DNA from: Haloarcula sp. H-GB4
GTDB taxonomy: Archaea > Halobacteriota > Halobacteria > Halobacteriales > Haloarculaceae
Length of the DNA stretch: 64,000 nucleotides
Reading direction: 5' to 3'
Assembly: GCF_030848575.1 (NCBI RefSeq)
Contig: NZ_JAVDDX010000001.1
Location: 930,001 to 994,000 of the forward strand
The position numbers were made by a program, and so were the translations under genes. Below the pieces are notes generated by a model that saw nothing but the letters and a program-made list of their open reading frames with translations, had not been told where the DNA came from and searched no databases. Shown here piece after piece: positions 25,629 through 35,623 of this stretch (the first letter of the stretch is position 1; every line of letters begins with the position of its first letter).

Positions 25629-26614
25629 GCACAGCCGAATCTACAACGTCACCGCTTCGGGACCGCGTCGAGACAGTCTTCAGCGTCCGTCCACTCACAG
25701 TCGGCTTGGCACTGTTCTGGATCTGGGTTCTCGCCCGCTGGACCACTGATTTCGTTCTCGCAGGGGTATTCGGACTCGACCGTGGCGCACCGTTTGTCCC
25801 GGCAGCCCCGTTTCTGACAACAGCGGATACCGTTGCCTCGCTTGCCACGCCACTCGGTGCCGCCGGAGCGCCGCTGGTATGGCTCGCTGACACGCTCCGG
25901 TTCACCGCCGATGCGACGGCGTACCTGCCGGCGCTGGCGCACGGCATCTGGACGACGGTCCTACTGACAGTCTTCAGTGTCTGCCTCGGGTTCATGCTGG
26001 CGCTCCCGCTCAGCGTCGTCCGCGTGTACGGCGGGCGATGGGCCCGGTGGTTCGCTCTGTCGTACACGGAACTCATTCGCGGGACGCCGCTGCTCGCCCA
26101 GTTGTTCGTCCTCTACTTTGCGACCTCACTAACGCAGGTTCTCAGAGGCGTCCCGGGAGTCGGTGTCGGATTCATTCCAGCACAGGCGTTCTGGGTCGCC
26201 GTCATCAGCTTCACGCTGAACAGCGCCGCCTACCAGTCCGAATACCTGCGTGCGTCGCTGGAGTCCGTCGATGGCGGGCAGTTGACTGCCGCACGCGCGA
26301 TCGGGCTCTCGAAGCTAGAAGGGATACGGTACGTCGTCGTTCCACAGGGTCTGCGACTCGCGCTTCCCAGCTGGACGAATGAACTCGTGTATCTCATCAA
26401 GTACTCCTCACTGGCGAGTTTCATCACCGTCCAGGAACTGTACGGGAGAACGAGCACCCTCGCTAACGAGACGTACCAGTATACAGAACTCTTCGTGCTG
26501 GTGGCGATACTGTATCTGGCCCTAGTCGTCTCGGCATCAGCACTGATGGACCGCGTCGAATCGCACACTGCAACCGCCGGTGTCGGACACACAAGACAAT
26601 GGCCACTCTCTTAG
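25625..26614 (+). CDS. Polar amino acid ABC transporter permease, second subunit
   Basis: A 329-aa permease, about 100 residues longer than its partner because of an N-terminal extension with one extra membrane segment and a long loop (up to ~100). The core has the same five segments and EAA loop (TAARAIGLSKLEGIRYVVVPQGLRLALP). It overlaps the ATPase stop by 4 nt and closes the transporter operon. Confidence 0.92.
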   Translation: MSTAESTTSPLRDRVETVFSVRPLTVGLALFWIWVLARWTTDFVLAGVFGLDRGAPFVPAAPFLTTADTVASLATPLGAAGAPLVWLADTLRFTADATAYLPALAHGIWTTVLLTVFSVCLGFMLALPLSVVRVYGGRWARWFALSYTELIRGTPLLAQLFVLYFATSLTQVLRGVPGVGVGFIPAQAFWVAVISFTLNSAAYQSEYLRASLESVDGGQLTAARAIGLSKLEGIRYVVVPQGLRLALPSWTNELVYLIKYSSLASFITVQELYGRTSTLANETYQYTELFVLVAILYLALVVSASALMDRVESHTATAGVGHTRQWPLS

Positions 26615-26644
26615 GGTTTCCGCTCAACTATTCCAGCACATCCC

Positions 26645-27361
26645 ATGAGTCACGCTGATAGCGCCGGAGCACGGCTAACACTCGACCTGTGGCACCCGAA
26701 CTGCTGGGCTATCGAAGCGACCGACCGCACCGATGGCGGTATCCTGGCACACACAGTGCAACAGAGCGTCCAGTCGCCGACAGCATCGGTCAACGGCGTG
26801 TTTACGGCGTACGGAGCCACGAAGTCGGCTGTCGAGGACTGTCTTGACGCAGTCCGTGCGTCGTCTCACGCCGGGGAGATACAGGAACTTCAGGCACGTA
26901 TCGGCCACAAACGCGATGCGCCGGGCACCGTCGTCAGACAGTTCCTGCTGGAGTACGACCCGGGCGAACTGGTCTGTCCGACGTTGCTCGAACATGGGTT
27001 CGTCCACAGCGCCCCCGTTCGCATCGAAGACGGTCGCGAACGGTGGCAGGTGAGTTTCACCGGCGAACGCCCCGAGATTCAGCCCGCACTCGATGCTGTC
27101 GAAGCTGACGCCGACGCTGACGTGTCGGTCGAATCCATTGTCACCCCGGACAGCGATACTGAGCGGTCGGTGGGGGGGCTGCGTACTGACTCGCTGACGC
27201 CGGCTCAGCGACGGGCCTTCGAAGCGGCCCGCGACGCGGGCTACTACCAGTGGCCGCGCGGGATTTCAGTCCGCGAACTCGCCGACCAGATGGACATCTC
27301 GAAGACGACACTCCTCGAACATCTCCGAACTGCCGAGTCGAAACTTCTGGACCCTGAGTAG
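26645..27361 (+). CDS. HTH_10 (bat-type) transcriptional regulator
   Basis: A 238-aa regulator of the bacterio-opsin activator class. The C-terminal HTH_10 domain (about 183-236) has the standard opening LTPAQRRAFEAARDAGYYQWPRG and the helix pair VRELADQMDISKTTLLEHLRTAESKLL. The N-terminal part is a mixed alpha/beta sensing region of the haloarchaeal type without a recognised PAS or GAF. It starts 30 nt after the transporter operon, so it may regulate it. Confidence 0.88.
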   Translation: MSHADSAGARLTLDLWHPNCWAIEATDRTDGGILAHTVQQSVQSPTASVNGVFTAYGATKSAVEDCLDAVRASSHAGEIQELQARIGHKRDAPGTVVRQFLLEYDPGELVCPTLLEHGFVHSAPVRIEDGRERWQVSFTGERPEIQPALDAVEADADADVSVESIVTPDSDTERSVGGLRTDSLTPAQRRAFEAARDAGYYQWPRGISVRELADQMDISKTTLLEHLRTAESKLLDPE

Positions 27362-27692
27362 TTTCTCCGGATCTCCCTCTGGATAGCGGCTGATATGGAC
27401 GTATGTAAGGTTAGTGCCGACAGTCTCTGGTTCTGCCGCCGTCTCAGTCCAGTGATGTGCTATACACTGATCTGCTGCTTTGGAAATGCCTGTCAACGGG
27501 CTGTTCGATCGATTTTACCACAGGACAACCGACGCATGGAACCTGTCTGTCTCATATGCGGCCATCAGAACCATCATTGAGACAGTACAAATGCGAAGTA
27601 GCATTCGGCCAGTTCCATATAGCATTATGGAGTTTATTAGTTCAGCAGCGACCATCTCAAATGCAATTATAGTATTAAAAATTGACAAAAAG
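27362..27692. other. Intergenic region between convergent genes
   Basis: 331 nt between the HTH_10 regulator (plus) and the integrase (minus). It is AT-rich in its right half. The short open frames have no haloarchaeal composition, and I see no RNA gene or repeat here. Confidence 0.5.
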
Positions 27693-28730
27693 CTACAGTA
27701 GTGAGTAGATTTCGGCCTCGTACACATCCCTGACTCGGGTCCCCCATTCGTGGGTGTACGTGTCGATAACATCCTGTGCCACGTCGCCCCTGAGGTATTT
27801 GACGACGCCGCGATCACCGGTCCGGTCCCGGAGATGTGTCGTGAAGAAGTGCCGGAAGTAATGTGGCGTCACGTTCTCTTCGGCTCCGCCACCATCCGTG
27901 TACCAACCGAACTCGCGGGCGTGAGACTCGACGATATGGTGTACCATGTTCGGCGTGAGTCTATCCCCCCAGCTGTCGCTTGTAGACACGAACAGCGGCG
28001 CTGCCGGGGACTGCGTGTCCGGTCGGATTGCGAGCCAGCGTCGCAGTACAGATGTCAGCTCGGCGTCGACTGGAATCGTTGTCTCACGCTTGCGCTTGTT
28101 TGACGCAGTTCGTTCTTCCCCGTTACTGGCCTCGCTACGAGCCGGGTCCGAGGCGACGAACAACGAGTCCGGACGCCCATCGAGGCCCGCTCGAACCGGG
28201 ATCTCCGGTCTGGGGCCGGGGGTTTCGAGGTTGAGGTCGCGGATATCGAGGTTACACAGTTCGCCAGCCCGCATTCCCGTCTTCAACAGTGTTACTATGA
28301 TAGCGCGCTCTAGTGGGTGCGAGACGCTGTCGACGAACGCACGCATCGACTGGAGGTCTATCTCCCGACGGGTCGGGTCGGTGTTGATGGACTCGTCCAT
28401 CTCCTCCATGACCAGCGTCATCGGGTTCGATTCGAAGACGCCTACCTGGGTCATATACGCAAAAAACCGGTGCAGATAGGAGGCATACGTTGCGACAGTG
28501 CTTTCCCCGACATCTCCACGGAGGCTGTGGACGTATGCCATGCAGTCCCGGTGGGAGGCCTCTCGGACAGGGAGGGGCTGGTGGCCGTCCGCCAGATAGG
28601 ATTCGAAGTCCCGGAGGACGCGCTCGTAGGACGCACGAGTCCGGTCGCTCTTTCCGTGGTACGTGATATCATCAAGGAAATACCCAACCGGGTCCGATTC
28701 GGCGCCCGGTGTGGCTGCATCCGTGCTCAT
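27693..28730 (-). CDS. Tyrosine recombinase (XerC/D-like integrase)
   Basis: A 345-aa phage-type integrase. An N-terminal SAM-like core-binding domain (~10-105) is followed by the catalytic domain. Catalytic residues visible: Arg in TGMRAGEL, His-x2-Arg in PHYFRHFFTTHL, a second His in DTYTHEW and the nucleophilic Tyr in the C-terminal RDVYEAEIY region. It overlaps the DUF5805 gene by 4 nt, an arrangement I know from other haloarchaea. No tRNA gene or att-like duplication is present beside it, so it may serve a small element or plasmid resolution rather than a tRNA-integrated island. Confidence 0.9.
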   Translation of the reverse strand: MSTDAATPGAESDPVGYFLDDITYHGKSDRTRASYERVLRDFESYLADGHQPLPVREASHRDCMAYVHSLRGDVGESTVATYASYLHRFFAYMTQVGVFESNPMTLVMEEMDESINTDPTRREIDLQSMRAFVDSVSHPLERAIIVTLLKTGMRAGELCNLDIRDLNLETPGPRPEIPVRAGLDGRPDSLFVASDPARSEASNGEERTASNKRKRETTIPVDAELTSVLRRWLAIRPDTQSPAAPLFVSTSDSWGDRLTPNMVHHIVESHAREFGWYTDGGGAEENVTPHYFRHFFTTHLRDRTGDRGVVKYLRGDVAQDVIDTYTHEWGTRVRDVYEAEIYSLL

Positions 28731-29140
28731 TCGTCTCGAACATACCCCCCGTGTCGCCCGCTGTACTGCACTTTGTTGTCTGACTGCAGTTCCTGCAGTG
28801 CGTCCTCGAGTCGCTCCTCGATATCATCGGTCAGCCCTGCGAGCAGGTCGTCCCACTCGTAGTAGTCCCCGTCAGCAAGGATCTCCTGGACCCGGTCTTT
28901 CAGCCCCTCACCCCCAGGGGTAGCATCCGGAGAACGGGGTTCCTCGCTATCGCTCTCAGCGGCGTCTGATTCAGTCGTCTCGGACGCTGCTGACTCGAAT
29001 CCGCTTCGGCCTGCCTGTACCATCGTCCGGACGAACTCGCTTTGACTCATATCCAGTTCCTCAGCGTGGGCCTGCCATTGCTCTTTCTGGTAGGCCGGAA
29101 TGTACGTCCGAACCGTCGTTCGCTCACTGTCACTGGACAC
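28727..29140 (-). CDS. DUF5805-like DNA-binding partner of the integrase
   Basis: A 137-aa protein. The N-terminal ~45 residues (TTVRTYIPAYQKEQWQAHAEELDMSQSEFVRTMVQAG) look like a ribbon-helix-helix with a strand then two helices; an acidic linker follows; the C-terminal ~50 residues look like a small winged helix (DLLAGLTDDIEERLEDALQELQSDNKV). This matches the haloarchaeal DUF5805 family often paired with an integrase. It probably acts as an accessory or regulator; that is inference. It overlaps the integrase gene by 4 nt. Confidence 0.75.
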   Translation of the reverse strand: MSSDSERTTVRTYIPAYQKEQWQAHAEELDMSQSEFVRTMVQAGRSGFESAASETTESDAAESDSEEPRSPDATPGGEGLKDRVQEILADGDYYEWDDLLAGLTDDIEERLEDALQELQSDNKVQYSGRHGGYVRDE

Positions 29141-31373
29141 ATTTTACTCTCGGATGCCGGGAACTTCAATGTAGTCCCATACTTAGAGATAAAAGCCTTT
29201 ATTTGGGTGAGTGACACCCTATTTCACCGCAATTTGTCGCCTTACTGACAACTAATTCACGCTTTATCGAAAAATAGGCACATATTCACAAATATAAATA
29301 CGGGCGCAGATTACTGTACTCTCTCTGGTTAGCCCACCTGCCCAACAAGATTCAGGTGGACGAAAGCAGACTACCGCCTGTTGACAGGGTATCAATATTC
29401 GGTTTGGCGCAGTGAACGGCCACGGGGTCGAGTCCAAGACTATACAGGCCTGATCCACTACTCGCCGAAATCAAACCATGGGGTTGGCAGTCTATCCAGT
29501 TGCTCAGTCTCACTGATTTCCCTGCACGGTTGGCTCCTTAACCTTCCCACGCTACGTAGCATCCACAGTCCCCCAGATGTGGCATGTGCTACTGAGGCTG
29601 GCATCCTCCCGGCGGAGAACGGCGTGGCTTTTCTCCTGGAGCCACAGTTGGTTTAGTGTACCCGGACGCACTATACCGGTCACGCTGGACCGTATTCAGG
29701 TCTGTATGCTGGTCTTTGAGACTATGAGGATGTGACCCTCCAACCAGACGTGGTAGCCCCGCTTAACCCCACGAACCGCGTCGTCAGCTCGACTGCCTGC
29801 TTTGCGTGCCACTCCAGAACCGTTTCTGACAACGTACGGTCTGCGTGGCCTTCGATATCTACCGGACAGTGAGGTGTGGTCTTGATTCTCCGTCAGCCGG
29901 CCTGTGTCTCCCACTGCAGGCACTGCTAACAAGCCCACGCTTCTGACCGAGATACACTGTGTCCAGCCGTTCCTGTCCAGTCGTTCCAGCAGGGCACGAC
30001 ATGGGGATTCTTCGGCGTGGCTGCGGCGTCGGGTCCGCTTCCGAGCAGTTGCCAGAGACGTTCGCTACTGCATTGGCCTTCCCGTAGCCGTCCGCGAGAC
30101 TCTGTCTTTCTGTGACTCTAAGAGACGCCGTCTCTCGGGCAATTTGGACCGCACTGGGCGCTTTTCCGTCGTCGCACGGAACCGCTGGCCCGACCCACGG
30201 CCTTTGTGCAGGTACTGCTCGCCGGTTGCGGTAGTGCAGGCGACAAGAGTGTGGCACTAGGACTCAAAGCGGCCGTTTCGTCGGCCAGTGGCGTCCCGTG
30301 CCTTGCCAGAAACAGTCACGGGTTGCAACACTCGACAGGTGCATTCAGTCTCGTCGTGCCATAGGTCCGGCCTGCTTTTTGTCATCGGGATAATGCGGGT
30401 CGCCAGCGGTTTCGAGTCGGAGACGCCCGGTGGTTGTACGGTCCTTCAGTTGGCCCCCGATCAGCACCTCAAATCGGACTGCTCGCCTCATTCGACGATG
30501 TATGATATGCAGCGAATGCTACCTTTGCGTACACGCCAATCACGATCATTGCCACGGAAGTCCGGCGAGTTCGGTGTCCTGTAACCGACGTATTCGGCTC
30601 GTCACAGTACCTGTTCGTATCGAAGAACCCGCACAGCGCTTCGCTGTCTTTGTGTATCATTCGAAGAATGGTACTGCACTGAGAACAGCCCTGTATTGCC
30701 TTCAATCTGACCTGTCTCGGCGTGGCCCCGTCACTCTCTCCTGCACACGTAACACATCCCCCAATAGACGGACTTCAGTATAGACGAGCACTAGAGTGCT
30801 AAACCGAAACCCTCCTACATTAGCGTGTCGAGGCTGAAGCTAGCGATATGCGCTCCCGACGACACGCGTTCTCTCAGGCGGGTGAGTCCGGTGGCTAACG
30901 ACGCACTCGTCCTTTTGTTCATGATTGCGATCGTACTGGTAGTCATGGCTGTCACCCTTATTGGCGGGTTCTATCTGGTCAAATACCTCGTCGAGCGTAC
31001 GTTTAATTCGTGATTTCGTTTCCTTCAATAGTCTATGCGCGTCGATAGTCTGTAGCGGTAATTAACGGAGATTACTGTGGATAGTCCATTTGCTGGTTAC
31101 TGCTGGTAACCTTGAGACCATCATCACACTGGTCCGCCCAAGACACATAAATTGCATACCGCTATATCAAATAGGTGGGCAGGAAGTTGAGACTATAACG
31201 GGTTTAGCGAGGCTGTAATGCGTGTATTTGGACGAATCGCCGAGCGAAAAACCGATCAAGATTAGCTCTCATTCACTGGTTCCTGTTGTATTACTGACTA
31301 TATTGCCGAATTTCAAAGACTCTCAAGATTGTATCCACTCAGACACCGCCTTACACCCTGATTGAGTCACTCT
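29141..31373. other. Gene-poor decayed region
   Basis: 2.2 kb without a convincing gene. Short open frames occur on both strands but they shift frame often, lack the acidic bias of the host and match no family I know. The part from 29700 to 30700 has coding-like GC on the minus strand but is split by stops, so it may be a decayed gene. One small ORF with a membrane segment lies at 30825-31013. Composition is AT-richer than the host genes, in line with an element that is being lost. Confidence 0.45.
30825..31013 (+). CDS. Possible small membrane protein
   Basis: A 62-codon frame whose second half (about 26-54) is one strong membrane segment with ALVLLFMIAIVLVVMAVTLIGG. In-frame GTG codons at 30882 and 30891 could be the true start and would give 40-43 aa. 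There is no clear promoter and the surroundings are decayed, so it may be chance. Confidence 0.3.
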   Translation: MSRLKLAICAPDDTRSLRRVSPVANDALVLLFMIAIVLVVMAVTLIGGFYLVKYLVERTFNS

Positions 31374-32082
31374 CTACCCGATTCTTTCCTTCTTTACCAA
31401 CGTTAGCGTGTTATCTGCCGTCACAATCGGTTGGTGCTCGTACTCTCCGGTCAACTCCACCTGCACGAGTAGATTCACCGCAAGCCAAATCGAGTACAGG
31501 AGACACGCAAACGCGAAATAAAAGAATCGCAGCCCGAAATCTTTCGACGCAGTGGCAGCCATGAATCGCTTGATCGATTTGTATCCACTCTCGATCGCCC
31601 ACCGGTAACCGTACTCAGTGAGGAAGCTACTACCGCGGTTAGACATGAACACTGAGCACTGACCGTGGTCGTCATGCTCAGAATCCTCTTTTCGCCGATA
31701 GACCAGCGTCGTCTCGTGCCACTCGTTCTTCCCGAGATGCAGTTTCCTATCGGTTTCATATCGGTCTTGACCCCGCTGGAGCAACCGCTTTGCTTGGGCT
31801 TTCTCGCTGGTCTGCATCCGTTTCGGGACGACATATGACAGTCCACGCTGGCTGAGCATCTCCAGAATGTGCTGGCTTCAAACTCCCGATCCATCAACAC
31901 GTTATCGATGTGGACCAACTCCTCAGCAGAGTTGAGCAGATCCTCGACGATTTCTTTCCGACTCTCGCCCTTCCGTACTGGTCGCGCATCCAGTACGATT
32001 GGGACACCGTTCCCGACCAGTTGGACTGTCGCCCACTGGTAGGCGTACTCATCAATCTGCTCTTTCGTCCCGATAAATTTCG
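31374..32082 (-). pseudogene. Truncated, frameshifted IS4-type transposase
   Basis: Remains of a haloarchaeal DDE transposase of the IS4 superfamily. Reading from 32082 down, the frame gives FIGTKEQIDEYAYQWATVQ and DARPVRKGESRKEI, then VLMDREF. Near 31870-31880 one base is missing, and the protein continues in another frame with ILEMLSQRGLSYVVPKRM, ending in YGYRWAIESGYKSIKRF. That last segment carries the IS4 Y-x2-R-x3-E-x6-K signature. The N-terminal half is absent: an in-frame stop lies just upstream of 32082. The transposase is dead, and I could not find its terminal repeats. Confidence 0.85.
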
Positions 32083-32202
32083 TCTAACTAGTAATAGAGA
32101 GAACACATTCACCTCTCAGTATCGCTAAGCAGTATGAGTGGACAGTAGTCAGTACAAGGGATCTACTTATCGCGCGCTAAATACTCCCGGATATCAGGCT
32201 CC

Positions 32203-32682
32203 CTACTCCTGACTGGATGAGTTGTCCTCAGATGGCAGTTTGAGTAGAGAGTGTATGCGTTGGCGGACCCGGTTTCGGATCTTTCTTCCGTAGTTCGTGA
32301 ATACGAGGGTCGCTGCCAGGGAAATCGATGTGGTATGGAGGCCGACTTCCATCCAGGGCGTCAACTTGCGACTGAACACGAGGTTGAAGGCGAGGAGTAG
32401 GAGGATATTGAGGGCTATTTCAGCGACGAAGTAACCAGCACTGACTGGAAGTGACGGGTGCCAGCCGGCAGACCAGAGCAGGACAATGACAATTGTACCA
32501 AACAACAGCCCAGCACCCATTCGTGAGAAGGGGATGGCAGCCGGAACTGCATCGACCAAGGCGAATCCGAGGGTCCGGAACGACGACCCGACAAGAAACC
32601 AGACCAGTAGTAGGTGGCCAAACGAAGGCTTCTCTTCGGAGGTGGGGCTGGCTTCCCGTAGCTCCTCAATGGACTGTCCCAT
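32203..32682 (-). CDS. Small four-span membrane protein
   Basis: A 159-aa protein with four likely membrane segments (near 22-42, 50-70, 80-102 and 110-128), a short acidic N-terminus and a basic region after the last span (NYGRKIRNRVRQRIHSLL), giving cytoplasmic ends. No family is recognised. It lies next to the dead transposase and may be part of the same acquired segment. Confidence 0.6.
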   Translation of the reverse strand: MGQSIEELREASPTSEEKPSFGHLLLVWFLVGSSFRTLGFALVDAVPAAIPFSRMGAGLLFGTIVIVLLWSAGWHPSLPVSAGYFVAEIALNILLLLAFNLVFSRKLTPWMEVGLHTTSISLAATLVFTNYGRKIRNRVRQRIHSLLKLPSEDNSSSQE

Positions 32683-32838
32683 TACACCACCGTCAACACG
32701 ACTTCCAAAAGAGTATTTGGCTTATCGGGTACACTCCCCGCTCAATACGCACCCTTACTGAACAGTGTTCTCACGGGAAGTCCTGAAATGAAGCGGTAAC
32801 TCCAGTAAATTCAATGAGTCGGTTGTAGTCAGTACCGG

Positions 32839-33027
32839 TTATTCGTTGCGCGACTGAGTGGACTCAAAGAACTGCTGAGCCAATACGACTCCAATACCCA
32901 CAGAAACTGCCGAAACGCTGGTCTCTAAGAAGGTCTGGTCAAGGAGCAGGATTGATGCGAGGACTGAAGAAGCGGCTACGGCCCCGAATAATACGAATCT
33001 ATTCCGGGGGGAAAGGGGATAATTCAC
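32839..33027 (-). CDS. Small membrane protein
   Basis: A 62-aa frame with two hydrophobic stretches (about 10-28 and 36-52) separated by LDQTFLE, and polar ends. It starts with ATG and lies on the same strand as the four-span protein upstream. Short length and no known homologue keep confidence modest. Confidence 0.45.
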   Translation of the reverse strand: MNYPLSPRNRFVLFGAVAASSVLASILLLDQTFLETSVSAVSVGIGVVLAQQFFESTQSRNE

Positions 33028-33213
33028 ATTCTACACAGCCCTGCATTGGTGTAAAACGCGTTCGATATATACACAATCCTACTGAGTAGCCGGTTCGGTC
33101 AACATCTTGCTGAACGAAATCGCGAGAAGATTAGCCCGTATGCATTGAGAGCGCCAGTCTCAACTTCTGGGTGGGGCAGTGGCCTCAGAACTTCGGTAGA
33201 TGAATTCTACAAA

Positions 33214-33642
33214 TCAGTCGTCCCCATTTTCTCCGGTCGCCACTCCCAGAATCGTCGTCTCGGCGTCAAAATACGTCGGCGCATCAGTGTCGATCTCGAA
33301 TTCAAGAACGGTTTCAAGGTCACCGGAACCCTCTGCGAGTTGTTCGGCAAGATCAGTATACCCCTCGGTAAGCGTTCGGTATTCGTCCAGTTCTGCTTGT
33401 TTCGCCTGGGCTTGCTCCTGCTTGGCCTCTATGTCGGCAACAGTTGCTTCCCCAGCAGTCTCCGGCTGGCCAAGGCCTTCAGTCAACGCCGTACGAGCGT
33501 CGGCAGTGTCCTGTTCGATCTCCGCAAGTAAATCTGAAAGCTCTGCACTGCGCTGGTCCAGATGGCCCGCAAGAATCGCAGCCTGGGTTCGACAGTACTC
33601 GGCGAGTTCAGCCTGTGAGATATCGCCCGCGTCGTCGTTCAT
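33214..33642 (-). CDS. Small acidic coiled-coil protein downstream of the transducer
   Basis: A 142-aa soluble protein, mostly helical. Residues ~5-110 contain coiled-coil heptads (QRSAELSDLLAEIEQ, then EAKQEQAQAKQAELDEY) and the C-terminal ~30 residues look like beta strands (LEFEIDTDAPTYFDAETTILGVA). It is 56 nt behind the transducer lacking a signalling tip, on the same strand, so it is likely in the same operon and could be an output partner of that receptor. The family is not recognised. Confidence 0.65.
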   Translation of the reverse strand: MNDDAGDISQAELAEYCRTQAAILAGHLDQRSAELSDLLAEIEQDTADARTALTEGLGQPETAGEATVADIEAKQEQAQAKQAELDEYRTLTEGYTDLAEQLAEGSGDLETVLEFEIDTDAPTYFDAETTILGVATGENGDD

Positions 33643-33698
33643 TGCATCAAGTACGACGCCAGTGCGAAAGTCGGTTTCGGTGAAAGCAGTGAAGCGGG

Positions 33699-35621
33699 TT
33701 ACTCTTCTTCCTCTTCGCCCAGACTCTGTGACGGACCACCTGAGAAGACGAACTCGTGCTCAGCTTCGGTTTCGAAGCGGTTCAGGATATCACCGAGTGG
33801 TTTTGCGTAGCGTTTGAGTTGCTCGGCTCGAGAGGACACTTCGTTGAGCTCTGCAGCCTGTTCTTCGGCTGCGCCGGCAACGGTCTGGGTTTCGGCCATC
33901 ATCTGGTCACTCGTTTCAGCGGCCGACTGTAGCGTCGTCGCAACCGTCCGGAACCGTTCAAGCGAGTCGCCCAGATTGATGTCCGGATTGTCCGCTTCCA
34001 GTTCTTCGAGTGTGTCGACGAGAGTGTCGAGGTCCTCTGAGATGGTCGCGAGACGGTCCTTCTGGTCGTAGGCGTCGTCGGAGATCTTCTGTGTCGATTC
34101 GGCGACCTGTTCGGACGCGTCACGGACGGACTCCGCACTCGACAGAACGACGTCTCCGGATTCCGCGACTTCGTCGGCGAAGCTGTTGAGTTGGCCGATA
34201 GTCTTTTCGAGTTCGTCGACCATGCCGTTGAATTCGCTGGCGATACGGTCCATCGACTCATTCTCGCCGTCTGTTGCCATCCGTTCAGTGAGGTTTCCAG
34301 CGGCCGTCTCCTCCATCACGTCGGAGAACTCCTCGGCCTTCTTCTGGAGGTACTTGTTGACTTCGAGGGCTTCTGCGCGGGAAACTTCCGCTTCCTTCTG
34401 TGCGCGCTCGGCCTCATTGATCTGTTCGTTGAGCGCGTCACGCATGTCAGCGAACCCGCTGTACAGGCGGCCGATGTTGTCGATACGACTGGTGGCGATC
34501 TCGACCTCAAGATTGCCCTGTCGCATCTGGTCCGTCTTTCGGGTCAGGCGGTCGATCGATGTGGCCGTGTTGTATCCGAGTATTGCACCGACGCCCGCGA
34601 TGAGCAACACCATCAGCGCCGTCCCAATGAGCCCGTACTGCTGGACGTTCTGGACGAAGCCGAAAACCGCGGAGTTGGGCGCGTGCACGAGAACAACCCA
34701 GTCTGTCCCCTGTATCGGTGCATAACCGACCGTGTAGCGTTCGCTGAGCACGTCGGCCGCCGGCATATCAGCGGTGACGCCGGATTGCTGTTCCGAAGAC
34801 CGGAGATTGTTCGCCTCACCGATTGGTTCGGTGGCGCGGTTGTTCTCGCTGTACGACTGCAGCATGTTCTCACCGAGGCCGCGGCTCCCGTCTCTGGGTT
34901 CGTCAATCATGACGACCGCCGATCCGTTGACGACTTGGGTAAACCCGCCTTCAGCCCTGTTGTTCCCTTGAAGCGAGTTCGCGATCTCGTCAAGCGAGTA
35001 TTCGATGAGGATATACCGGTTCTGCGAGGCAGCGACAGGACTGACGAAGCCGACAACCGGCCCGGAGTTCGTCTGGTACACGTCGGAGACGACCACATCG
35101 CTCGCCGTTTCGAAGTTCGCACCGGCAAGCCAGGCCCTGCTCGTCGATTCGAGCGGTGAGTTAGTCAGCACCTGTGAGTTAGATGTGCTGGCGACAACTT
35201 GCGATTGGGCGGCATTCCGTTCGACCAGATGGATGTCGGCAGCGTCTGCGGACAAGGCGGCTTTCCGATTGTTGAGTTCGATATCGATATCGTCGGTATC
35301 ATTACTGGCCCAGACGTCGTCCGAAGAGACGAACTGGGTCGATAGCCGGTTTCGGTCGACCCACTGTGACAGGATGTCTGCTTCCTGTGCAGCGGCGTTT
35401 TCGTAGTCACTCAGAACCTGTTGTTCCGTGTAGTTCTTGACTTGCTCTGTCGCGGCAAGGCCGATGAGCCCAACCGACAGCGCCATGACAAAGAGGACGA
35501 TACCGAATTTGAGTGCGAAGTTTCGCCGGATGAAATCCGGGACGACTGTCGCCAGAATCCCACCGGAGGCGTTCGAATCGTTCTCTGAACTGTCTGGTAT
35601 CTGTGTATCTCCTGAACTCAT
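33699..35621 (-). CDS. Membrane transducer lacking the CheA/CheW-binding hairpin tip
   Basis: A 640-aa chemoreceptor-like protein. Two membrane segments (38-58 and 329-349) flank a ~270-residue extracellular domain of the Cache type. HAMP 1 spans ~350-403, HAMP 2 ~431-475, and a coiled coil runs ~475-615, ending in an acidic tail. The start of the signalling domain (IGQLNSFADEVAE, SEQVAEST) and its end (VAGAAEEQAAELNEVSSRAEQL) are recognisable. The ~170 residues between them, which carry D-Q-T-N-x-L-A-L-N-A-x-I-E-A-A-R in all functional MCPs, are replaced by about 30 residues. It cannot form the normal kinase contact. It follows the binding-protein gene after 2 nt, so the two are co-transcribed. 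Confidence 0.88.
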   Translation of the reverse strand: MSSGDTQIPDSSENDSNASGGILATVVPDFIRRNFALKFGIVLFVMALSVGLIGLAATEQVKNYTEQQVLSDYENAAAQEADILSQWVDRNRLSTQFVSSDDVWASNDTDDIDIELNNRKAALSADAADIHLVERNAAQSQVVASTSNSQVLTNSPLESTSRAWLAGANFETASDVVVSDVYQTNSGPVVGFVSPVAASQNRYILIEYSLDEIANSLQGNNRAEGGFTQVVNGSAVVMIDEPRDGSRGLGENMLQSYSENNRATEPIGEANNLRSSEQQSGVTADMPAADVLSERYTVGYAPIQGTDWVVLVHAPNSAVFGFVQNVQQYGLIGTALMVLLIAGVGAILGYNTATSIDRLTRKTDQMRQGNLEVEIATSRIDNIGRLYSGFADMRDALNEQINEAERAQKEAEVSRAEALEVNKYLQKKAEEFSDVMEETAAGNLTERMATDGENESMDRIASEFNGMVDELEKTIGQLNSFADEVAESGDVVLSSAESVRDASEQVAESTQKISDDAYDQKDRLATISEDLDTLVDTLEELEADNPDINLGDSLERFRTVATTLQSAAETSDQMMAETQTVAGAAEEQAAELNEVSSRAEQLKRYAKPLGDILNRFETEAEHEFVFSGGPSQSLGEEEEE

Positions 35622-35623
35622 AC

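Noticed and set aside
27480-27701. A 73-codon plus-strand frame after the HTH_10 gene
   Set aside because: No promoter, no haloarchaeal acidic bias and overlap with the integrase end; likely chance.
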